A DNA stretch of 5,094 nt from an uncultured Flammeovirgaceae bacterium (GTDB taxonomy: Bacteria > Bacteroidota > Bacteroidia > Cytophagales > Cyclobacteriaceae), in the NCBI GenBank assembly GCA_937138955.1, contig CAKZPJ010000773.1, positions 1 to 5,094 on the forward strand, read 5' to 3'. Positions within the stretch are counted from its first letter, which is position 1. Each line of letters opens with the position of its first letter. This document shows positions 1 to 5,094 of the stretch, piece by piece. A program made the translations under genes and the position numbers. Below the pieces are notes generated by a model. That model made no database searches, was not told where the DNA came from, and saw only the letters and a list, made by a program, of their open reading frames with translations.

Positions 1-13
1 AACCTCCTGTAAG

Positions 14-1282
14 ATGACCAAAGATGAGCGTATTAAACTAATCAGAACCTATTTTGATGAAGTGACTCGTATTGATGGAAGTGTACCCTGCATCCAGTGG
101 AAACACTCCAGTCAGCCCAACCTCTTCTTGTATTCTCGAGAAGATGAATCCCTGGATCAGCATGAAATAGTGCTGGTTAGTGGTACTGCTGCTAAATTAG
201 ATAAAGCTTTATCGCACTCAGTGAAACACTATTTTCAGAGTGCAGAACAACTCGAACTGTTGCTACAGTCGCTTTCTAAGAAAACCGTAGCTAGTAAAAA
301 ATCTCGACCGACTGAACAGAAAAAATCTTTTCAACCTAAGCCAAAACCGACTTTTGCTGCCACCAAAAAAGTAGTAGATGTTCCCCAAGGTGTAGGTGCT
401 ACTATCGATAGACCATCGATGCCTACGACCAACCCTGCCACATATGCTCCAAGTCGACCTAGTTTCGCCAATAATCCTTCGCCCTCTTCGTTCGCTTCGG
501 CTCCGCCTACAAAAATGAATGGGTTCCGACCCAAAGGAATTTGGATAGGTCTTTTAGTTGCCTTGGTTCTCTTCATTGCAGCTTTTCTTACGAATCCGGG
601 CTTAGAGAAGCACCGAAATGCCGTAGCTAAATCGACTCATCAAGAATTATTGCAGTCATCACTACTGAGCTATTCCGAAAGCGCATCGACCGATGAACTT
701 ACTAGCACCTTAGTATCTACTGCTGAGAACGAATTTCCTTCGCCGGTGAGGCGAAAAGATTTTTACGTGTTTTCACTTACGGAACTTCAATTTCCAGACT
801 ACGAAAAGATCGTAGGAATAGGACTGTTTGGCATAGTTTTCATCGATGAGCCAGAGAGCAGTTCAGCTGCCTCAAACTATTTTGCCGAAGATGATTCGGA
901 AGCCGAGGTTGATCAGATTAAGCTGAATGAAATGAAGCGAGCCGTAATTGTTGCCGTAATGGATAAGTTTTACGCCGATCCTGAAAACCAAGAAGATTAT
1001 ACGTATAAGTTCGTGTTCCATAATCGGTCTAACCGTAATATTTCCTCCTTCAATGGGGAGGTAGTTTTTAATGATGCCGAAGGTGGGTTAGTAAAAGTGC
1101 TACCTTTGACCTATGATCGTCCCTTGGGAATTGGTGAGCGGGCAGTGTTTCACATTGTGGAAGATCCCGCCAGTTCCGGTGGAGAAAGTGAGGCTCTAAT
1201 CAGTGCTGACCTCTCAGATCTTTCCATTGAGTGGCAGCCTTCCGAACTGCTATTTAAAGATGGTTCAACGATGAGCCTATAG
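14..1282 (+). CDS. Membrane-anchored hypothetical protein, DUF4359-like module plus C-terminal beta-sandwich
   Basis: Function unknown. The 422-residue product has four visible parts. Residues 1-88 are a soluble, mildly charged domain that I do not recognise. Residues 89-175 are a low-complexity linker rich in Lys, Pro, Ser and Thr (for example KPKPKPTF without strong predicted structure). Residues 176-193 form a single hydrophobic helix preceded by Lys167, Arg172 and Lys174, which favours N-terminus inside and C-terminus outside. Directly after it, TNPGLEKH and then DFYVFSLTEL...IVGIGLFGIVFIDE (about 193-278) resemble the DUF4359-type pattern of a helix, 'TNP', an F-S strand and a glycine-rich strand. 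Residues 329-415 (YKFVFHNRSN, FNGEVVFNDAEG, LGIGERAVF) look like a beta-sandwich of the FxLYD/DUF4352 kind. The family matches are from memory and moderate at best. The first Met is at 14, but the frame is open to the window edge, so the true start may lie upstream. The gene is followed by a 98-base gap and is not obviously in an operon with the porter. Confidence 0.82.
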   Translation: MTKDERIKLIRTYFDEVTRIDGSVPCIQWKHSSQPNLFLYSREDESLDQHEIVLVSGTAAKLDKALSHSVKHYFQSAEQLELLLQSLSKKTVASKKSRPTEQKKSFQPKPKPTFAATKKVVDVPQGVGATIDRPSMPTTNPATYAPSRPSFANNPSPSSFASAPPTKMNGFRPKGIWIGLLVALVLFIAAFLTNPGLEKHRNAVAKSTHQELLQSSLLSYSESASTDELTSTLVSTAENEFPSPVRRKDFYVFSLTELQFPDYEKIVGIGLFGIVFIDEPESSSAASNYFAEDDSEAEVDQIKLNEMKRAVIVAVMDKFYADPENQEDYTYKFVFHNRSNRNISSFNGEVVFNDAEGGLVKVLPLTYDRPLGIGERAVFHIVEDPASSGGESEALISADLSDLSIEWQPSELLFKDGSTMSL

Positions 1283-1380
1283 CTAGTATTCCTTTCGCTG
1301 GGCTGAAATTTTTGTAAACGGGTTAGGTAAACTACGGTGATATTTGCATTTTGGCGTAAAAATTTCGCTACACTGCAACT

Positions 1381-2718
1381 ATGAAACGCCAAACCTACAT
1401 CTATACAATTACTTTTATTGCTGCCCTGGGGGGCTTTTTATTTGGATTTGATACCGCCGTTATTTCAGGTGCTAATCCATTTATTCAGAAATATTTTAAT
1501 CTCGATGAGCTAGCATTAGGCTGGGCGGTATCCAGCGTAATTGTGGGTTGTATCATCGGGGCATTTTCGGCGGGCTTCGTTAGCGATTTGTTCGGACGGA
1601 AAAAGGTACTATTAGTTACTGCGGTATTATTTACCTTCTCGGCGGCAGGTACTGCGTTGGCTACCAACTTTACATTTTTCGTGCTAGCTCGTATTTTAGG
1701 AGGCATAGGCGTTGGAGCGGCTTCGGCCTTATCGCCCACCTACATCGCTGAGATCTCACCAGCTGACCGCCGAGGAAGGTTGGTTTCTATTAATCAGCTT
1801 ACCATCGTTATCGGAATTTTAGTCGTTTACTTTACCAATCTACTGTTTGCCGAAAGCTTTGGCGACGATAGCTGGCGGTATATGCTCGGAAGTGAAGCGA
1901 TTCCTGCTGTGCTATTTTTTGGTTTACTGTTTTTTATTCCCGAAAGCCCTCGGTGGTTATTTAAAAATCATCAGGAAGCTAAGGCGCGGGAAGTGCTACG
2001 CAAGTTAGAGGGAGAAAGTCATATCGCGGAAGAAATGAGCGAGATTGAAGAGTCTTTGAAGGGCGAACAGGAAAAGGTTGTCTTTACTGATTTATTCAAA
2101 GGGGGTATGGCTAAAATTACGGTGATCGGGATTATTCTGGCAATGCTCCAACAGCTCGTGGGAATTAATGCCATTATCTACTACGCTCCTACTATTTTTG
2201 AAAGTGCGGGAGCCGGACTGGAGTCGGCTTTAAAACAGACTGTTGCCATTGGTGGTACAAATCTAATATTTACGTTCGTAGCGATTAATTTAGTAGATCG
2301 CTGGGGACGTAAGCCACTGCTGCTAGCTGGTTCGGTTGGAATGACTTTATCGCTGACTTTTCTCTCATTTTCATTCATGAGCGATGGTGGGGCTGGCTAC
2401 GGTGTGCTGTTCTCAATTTTGGGCTACATTGCTTCTTTTGCTGCAACGCACGCAGCAGTAATGTGGGTAATCGTATCCGAAATATTCCCAAATAAGTACC
2501 GAGGTTCTGCCATGTCGGTAGCGTTGTTCATGCACTGGAGTTCCACATATCTAGTTACCCAAACTTTCCCTTGGATGTTGGCGAATAAAGGCGGTGCGTT
2601 CTCCTTCGGAATTTTTGCGGTAATCGCGGCTTTGAGTCTAGTATTTGTCTGGTTCTTCGTACCCGAAACCAAAGGAAAATCACTAGAGCAGATTGAGAAA
2701 GAATTGCAAATCAGTTAA
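1381..2718 (+). CDS. MFS sugar porter (XylE/GLUT-type sugar:H+ symporter)
   Basis: An inner-membrane transporter of the major facilitator superfamily, sugar porter family, that probably imports a hexose or pentose with protons. At 445 residues with about 12 hydrophobic segments it has near-normal length. Family signatures appear in order: GFLFGFDTAVISG in helix 1 (Asp24 matches the proton-coupling Asp27 of E. coli XylE), DLFGRKK in loop 2-3, PESPRWL after helix 6, QQLVGINAIIYYAP in helix 7, DRWGRKP in loop 8-9, and PETKGKSLEQIE at the C-terminus. By hand alignment to XylE, the sugar-contact residues Gln168, Gln288, Gln289, Asn294 and Trp392 correspond to Gln139, Gln257, Gln258, Asn263 and Trp362, so the binding site looks intact. 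The Gln415 position is His385. Retained Asp24 favours symport over facilitated diffusion. The in-frame TAA at 1357 makes ATG 1381 the first possible Met start; no Shine-Dalgarno is seen. The exact sugar cannot be told. The ROK kinase downstream suggests a hexose that is phosphorylated after uptake. Confidence 0.95.
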   Translation: MKRQTYIYTITFIAALGGFLFGFDTAVISGANPFIQKYFNLDELALGWAVSSVIVGCIIGAFSAGFVSDLFGRKKVLLVTAVLFTFSAAGTALATNFTFFVLARILGGIGVGAASALSPTYIAEISPADRRGRLVSINQLTIVIGILVVYFTNLLFAESFGDDSWRYMLGSEAIPAVLFFGLLFFIPESPRWLFKNHQEAKAREVLRKLEGESHIAEEMSEIEESLKGEQEKVVFTDLFKGGMAKITVIGIILAMLQQLVGINAIIYYAPTIFESAGAGLESALKQTVAIGGTNLIFTFVAINLVDRWGRKPLLLAGSVGMTLSLTFLSFSFMSDGGAGYGVLFSILGYIASFAATHAAVMWVIVSEIFPNKYRGSAMSVALFMHWSSTYLVTQTFPWMLANKGGAFSFGIFAVIAALSLVFVWFFVPETKGKSLEQIEKELQIS

Positions 2719-2730
2719 ACGGAAGAAGGG

Positions 2731-2758
2731 AATGAATAATGAGTAATGACTGATGTCT
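2731..2758. repeat. Four tandem 7-base units, consensus AATGANT
   Basis: Immediately after the porter gene the sequence reads as four consecutive 7-base units: aatgaat, aatgagt, aatgact and gatgtct. The first three differ from each other at one position only (the sixth base), and the fourth is degenerate. A 7-base period is not a codon multiple, the stretch lies outside any gene, and its plus-strand frame contains stops. It is the first of two different arrays in the same spacer. I recall similar stutters between genes of some Cytophagales, but this was not checked. No function is shown. Confidence 0.6.
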
Positions 2759-2775
2759 AAAACCCAGTATCAAGT

Positions 2776-2814
2776 AACAATTTAGCAATCAGCAATTAAG
2801 CAATCGAGCAGATG
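2776..2814. repeat. Five degenerate 7-8 base units, consensus AGCAATYN, running into the kinase start
   Basis: The second array in the spacer consists of aacaattt, agcaatc, agcaatta, agcaatcg and agcagatg. The core AGCAAT recurs in the middle three; the outer two are diverged. The last unit contains the ATG start codon of the ROK kinase, so the array occupies the position of its 5' untranslated region and any ribosome-binding site. The unit is not a classical Shine-Dalgarno sequence. Whether it affects expression cannot be told from sequence. Confidence 0.55.
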
Positions 2815-3729
2815 AAACCACTTTGGGGTATAGATTTAGGCGGAACTAAAATTGAGGGCGTAGTACTGAAGAATACCAACAGTACCGAAACGCTTTGTCG
2901 TACCCGCGTTCCTACTGAACAAGATCAAGGCTACGAGCATATCTTAGATCAGATTAAGAAGTTGATTAATCTAATCTCGGAAGAAACCGGGTTGAAACCT
3001 GAAAAAGTGGGCTTTGGCACACCGGGTACGTTAGATCCCATTCTACAAACGCTGAAAAACAGTAATACTACCTGCCTTAATGGTAAGTCATTTAAGCAGG
3101 ACTTAGAAACAAAGCTCGGTATTCCGATTGAGATAGCGAACGATGCTAATTGCTTTGCTCTAGCCGAAGCTCGTTTAGGGGTGGTAAAAGAAAAGATGCC
3201 AGATGCTCGGATGGTATTCGGCGTTATTATGGGAACCGGAGTAGGCGGTGGTGTCGTAATTGACGGAAAAATCTGGAATGGTCGGCAGGGGATTGGTGGG
3301 GAGTGGGGGCATAATTTTCTGGATGAATCGGGCGGCAAAGCGTATACCGGACGAACCGGAGTGGTTGAAACTGTATTAGCCGGACCATCGTTGGCTAGGT
3401 TCTATAAGCAGCAAACCGGAGAAGAACGAAATCTGAAGGAAATTTACCAACGCTACCAAGCTGGAGACGATCTAGCAGCGAGGCAAACCATTGAACGGCT
3501 TACGGAATTTTTTGGATTAGCCATTTCGGTAGTTATCAATATCCTTGATCCTGATGCAATTGTGCTGGGCGGAGGGGTTGGAAATATTGATGAGCTTTAT
3601 ACTGATGGAGTAGAAGCTATTAAAAAATATGTGTTCAACAATCGGTTAGATACGCAATTTTTCCGCCCCAAACTAGGCGATAGTGCGGGAGTGTTTGGGG
3701 CTGCTATGCTCGTTAGTGAACCTACTTAG
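2812..3729 (+). CDS. ROK-family sugar kinase, Mak fructokinase-like, lacking the zinc-site cysteines
   Basis: A cytoplasmic ATP-dependent sugar kinase of the ROK family that probably phosphorylates the 6-hydroxyl of a hexose. At 305 residues it has typical length. The phosphate-binding loop is GIDLGGTKIE (6-15). GTPGTLDP (69-76), KNSNTTCLNG (82-91), IANDANCFALAEA (108-120, Asp111 the expected catalytic base), GTGVGGG (141-147) and GEWGHN (163-168, His167) follow, then NILDPDAIVLGGG (243-255) and GDSAGVFGAA (289-298). The N-S/A-N-x-T-x-L-N-G, GEWGHN and NILDP blocks match E. coli Mak fructokinase best, so fructose or mannose is the favoured substrate; glucose or N-acetylhexosamine cannot be excluded. 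The family zinc motif CxCGxxGCxE is present in outline as AYTGRTGVVE (177-186), but every cysteine is replaced (Ala177, Thr179, Val184). TAA at 2797 in frame upstream makes ATG 2812 the only good start. The gene follows the sugar porter by 93 bases on the same strand, and its stop overlaps the stop of the convergent glpF. Confidence 0.93.
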   Translation: MKPLWGIDLGGTKIEGVVLKNTNSTETLCRTRVPTEQDQGYEHILDQIKKLINLISEETGLKPEKVGFGTPGTLDPILQTLKNSNTTCLNGKSFKQDLETKLGIPIEIANDANCFALAEARLGVVKEKMPDARMVFGVIMGTGVGGGVVIDGKIWNGRQGIGGEWGHNFLDESGGKAYTGRTGVVETVLAGPSLARFYKQQTGEERNLKEIYQRYQAGDDLAARQTIERLTEFFGLAISVVINILDPDAIVLGGGVGNIDELYTDGVEAIKKYVFNNRLDTQFFRPKLGDSAGVFGAAMLVSEPT

Positions 3730-4466
3730 CTTAACAGAAACGTGTAGAGCGCTCCGGCTAGTATTCCACCTGCTACAGGCCCAACTATTGGAATCCATGA
3801 ATAACTCCAATCACTACTTCCTTTGTTAGGAATTGGTAAAAGTGTGTGCATAACTCGGGGAGCAAGGTCGCGAGCCGGATTAATAGCGTAACCAGTGGTT
3901 CCCCCTAATGACATACCAATGGCGAATACTACTAAACCTACTGGAAGTGCTCCTAAAGCCCCTAATCCAAATTCTACCTCAGAGAATTCATTAGCTCTCA
4001 GTTCGGGGGGCGCAATAGATAGAGCGGCAAATACTAGCACGAAAGTCCCGATAAGCTCGGAAATAAAACTGGAAGCTGTTTTACGAATAGCGGGGCCGGT
4101 AGCAAATATGGCTAGTTTGGCTCCCGGATCATCGGTGGCTTCTACGTGGGGTCGGTACATCAGCCAAGCCAAAGTAGTGCCGGTGGCTGCTCCCAGCACT
4201 TGGGCCAAAATATACATCGGAACTTTATTCCACTCAAACACTCCGGCCGTCGCTAGCCCTAACGAAACTGCTGGATTAAGGTGGGCACCGCTATAGGGGG
4301 CCACTGTAAATACTGCAACAAATACTGCCATTCCCCAACCGGCAGTTATTACAATCCATCCGGCACTGTTGCCCTTTGTCTGATTGAGTACAACATTGCA
4401 TACTACTCCATTGCCTAGTAGAAGTAGTAAGGCCGTTCCGATAAATTCAGCAGTAAAGTTAGTCAT
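3726..4466 (-). CDS. glpF: Glycerol uptake facilitator (aquaglyceroporin, MIP family)
   Basis: An inner-membrane channel that lets glycerol and other small polyols diffuse into the cell. The 246-residue protein has six hydrophobic spans and both half-helix motifs: GAHLNPAVS (Asn64-Pro65-Ala66) and GYAINPARDLAPR (Asn196-Pro197-Ala198). Asp200 directly after the NPAR is the usual mark of glycerol channels as opposed to strict water channels. Compared with E. coli GlpF, selectivity-filter Trp48 and Arg206 correspond to Trp44 and Arg199; Phe200 is replaced by Tyr193, which is still aromatic. The protein is somewhat shorter than E. coli GlpF (281 residues), mainly in loops and C-terminus. It lies 9 bases downstream of glpD on the same strand, which strongly supports a glycerol role over a water-only role. 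Neither the 9-base gap nor the end of glpD offers a Shine-Dalgarno sequence. The gene ends the visible operon, since the next gene is convergent. Confidence 0.94.
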   Translation of the reverse strand: MTNFTAEFIGTALLLLLGNGVVCNVVLNQTKGNSAGWIVITAGWGMAVFVAVFTVAPYSGAHLNPAVSLGLATAGVFEWNKVPMYILAQVLGAATGTTLAWLMYRPHVEATDDPGAKLAIFATGPAIRKTASSFISELIGTFVLVFAALSIAPPELRANEFSEVEFGLGALGALPVGLVVFAIGMSLGGTTGYAINPARDLAPRVMHTLLPIPNKGSSDWSYSWIPIVGPVAGGILAGALYTFLLS

Positions 4467-4475
4467 TAGGTTAGG

Positions 4476-5094
4476 TTAGTTTAGAATATAGCCTGAAGAG
4501 ACCTCTTTGTATTGAGTAATTTGTGCTTTTTCCCAACTTTCATCTTTTCGGAGTATTTCGGCTAGTAGAGCAGCTACCACCGGAGCCATTTCCTGACTGG
4601 CGCGTGCATTGAGTAATAAACATCGGGTGCGACGGGCTAAAAAATCCTCTACTGTTCGGGCCATCTCGTGTTCAGCCGCCCAGACTACTTGGGCTTTGAT
4701 GATTGGTAAATCAGGATGAATTGTTTCGCCTAGTTCGGGCTTGCGATCTACTAACTTACGTATAGCGATAGAATCTGAGCCGTAAAACCAAAGTGGATTA
4801 GCTGGGTCAACGTGCTTTAGCCAACCCCGGATACGTAAATCTTTGGTTGTTGATTCCTGATCTTCTAAGCCAGCAATTAGGGCTGCTTTATCTACCGCAT
4901 CTTGACCCATCTTGCGGTAGGTTGTCCATTTCCCCCCGGTGATAGTGACCAACCCTGACACTGAAACGATAATTGAGTGGCTGCGAGAAATTTGCGACGT
5001 ATCTTTTCCTTCCGACGTTTTTATGAGTGGTCGAAGTCCGGCAAACACGCTGAGCACATCGTCCCGTTTTGGGTCTTTAGTCAGGTACTGAGCG
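4476..5094 (-). CDS. glpD: Glycerol-3-phosphate dehydrogenase (FAD, quinone-linked), C-terminal part; 5' end beyond window
   Basis: A membrane-associated flavoenzyme that oxidises glycerol-3-phosphate to dihydroxyacetone phosphate and passes electrons to quinone. Only the last 205 residues are visible. The frame stays open to the right edge (AQYLTKDPKRDD precedes the first valine), so the GTG at 5057 is an internal Val codon, not a start. Fragment residues GLRPL (Arg21), ISRSH (Arg37) and ITGGKWTTYRKMGQDAVD (Lys55) match the E. coli GlpD segment with Arg317, Arg332 and Lys354, residues I recall as substrate-binding. GGKWTTYR is also the second FAD-contact segment. The rest (about 80-205, with HPDLPIIKAQVVWAAEHE and DFLARRTRCLLLNA) is the helical C-terminal DAO_C-type cap domain. 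The distance from the first Arg to the C-terminus is almost the same as in E. coli, so the C-terminus is complete. It is read in an operon with glpF, its start 9 bases downstream. No frameshift or internal stop is seen. Confidence 0.95.
   Translation of the reverse strand, partial: AQYLTKDPKRDDVLSVFAGLRPLIKTSEGKDTSQISRSHSIIVSVSGLVTITGGKWTTYRKMGQDAVDKAALIAGLEDQESTTKDLRIRGWLKHVDPANPLWFYGSDSIAIRKLVDRKPELGETIHPDLPIIKAQVVWAAEHEMARTVEDFLARRTRCLLLNARASQEMAPVVAALLAEILRKDESWEKAQITQYKEVSSGYILN

Noticed and set aside
1..8. AACCTCCT at the left edge, which resembles the anti-Shine-Dalgarno end of 16S rRNA
   Set aside because: Only seven bases match and the following bases do not continue the conserved rRNA tail; the adjacent frame is protein-coding. 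Chance.
1274..1313. Weak hairpin after the hypothetical gene (AGCC...GGCT with an inner AGC/GCT, then five Ts)
   Set aside because: The stem is only 4+3 pairs with an internal bulge and a 13-base loop, and it begins inside the gene. Too weak to call a terminator.
1311..1375. Possible Bacteroidota-type promoter ahead of the sugar porter (TTTG at 1311 or 1343, and a TA-rich element near 1357-1375)
   Set aside because: No pair shows both a TTTG and a TAnnTTTG box at about 19-base spacing; the best version would start transcription at or beyond the start codon.
2949..3338. 129-codon open frame on the minus strand inside the ROK kinase
   Set aside because: It lies wholly opposite a well-conserved gene, and its product is Pro/Ser-rich without family motifs; an antisense shadow.
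4164..4172. Tyr193 in place of the selectivity-filter Phe200 of E. coli GlpF lies elsewhere in this gene (codon 3888-3890); considered as a sign of altered selectivity
   Set aside because: The replacement is aromatic to aromatic, and Trp44, Arg199 and Asp200 are kept, so a glycerol channel remains the plain reading.
3895..4296. 133-codon open frame on the plus strand opposite glpF
   Set aside because: The product is low-complexity (Ala, Pro, Ser, Thr) as expected from the reverse of a Gly/Ala-rich membrane protein; a shadow.
4467..4480. Short TTAGG-like repeats (taggttaggttag), reminiscent of telomere repeats
   Set aside because: Only about two and a half units within an operon junction of a bacterial gene pair; no support for a terminal or replication role.
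4476..5057. A 193-residue protein starting at a GTG at 5057
   Set aside because: The frame continues without a stop to the window edge and the extra residues (AQYLTKDPKRDD) fit GlpD, so this is an internal Val in a truncated gene.

Overview
The window looks like ordinary chromosomal DNA from a Bacteroidota bacterium, most plausibly a Cytophagales-type marine or environmental lineage. Four things suggest this: the genes have moderate GC with AT-leaning wobble use, no start codon has a convincing Shine-Dalgarno sequence, the membrane-anchored hypothetical protein has a family architecture I associate with Bacteroidota, and the one well-defined spacer is made of short stuttering repeats. The assignment is an inference from style. 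There is no rRNA or marker gene to test it.

Layout: (1) 14-1282, plus strand, is a membrane-anchored protein of unknown function with a cytoplasmic N-terminal part, a Lys/Pro/Ser-rich linker, one membrane helix and two probable extracytoplasmic modules. (2) 1381-2718, plus strand, is a 12-helix sugar porter of the XylE/GLUT type. (3) 2719-2811 is a spacer built largely from two arrays of 7-8 base units. (4) 2812-3729, plus strand, is a ROK-family sugar kinase closest to the Mak fructokinase type, which has lost all three zinc-ligand cysteines of the family. (5) 3726-4466, minus strand, is a glycerol facilitator (GlpF) whose stop codon overlaps that of the kinase. (6) 4476 to the right edge, minus strand, is the C-terminal 205 residues of the flavoprotein glycerol-3-phosphate dehydrogenase GlpD, cut by the window end.

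Two small metabolic modules therefore meet tail to tail. The plus-strand porter and kinase make sense together as uptake and phosphorylation of a hexose, with fructose or mannose the best guess. The minus-strand glpD-glpF pair makes sense as part of a glycerol catabolic operon: glycerol enters through GlpF and is phosphorylated by a kinase not seen here, and GlpD then oxidises glycerol-3-phosphate to dihydroxyacetone phosphate with electrons passed to the quinone pool. The hypothetical protein at the left has no visible functional link to either module.

I see no mobile element, CRISPR array, RNA gene or defence system, and no candidate for a new biological system. The points most worth checking are the zinc-less ROK kinase, the stutter repeats in front of it, and the uncharacterised membrane protein.
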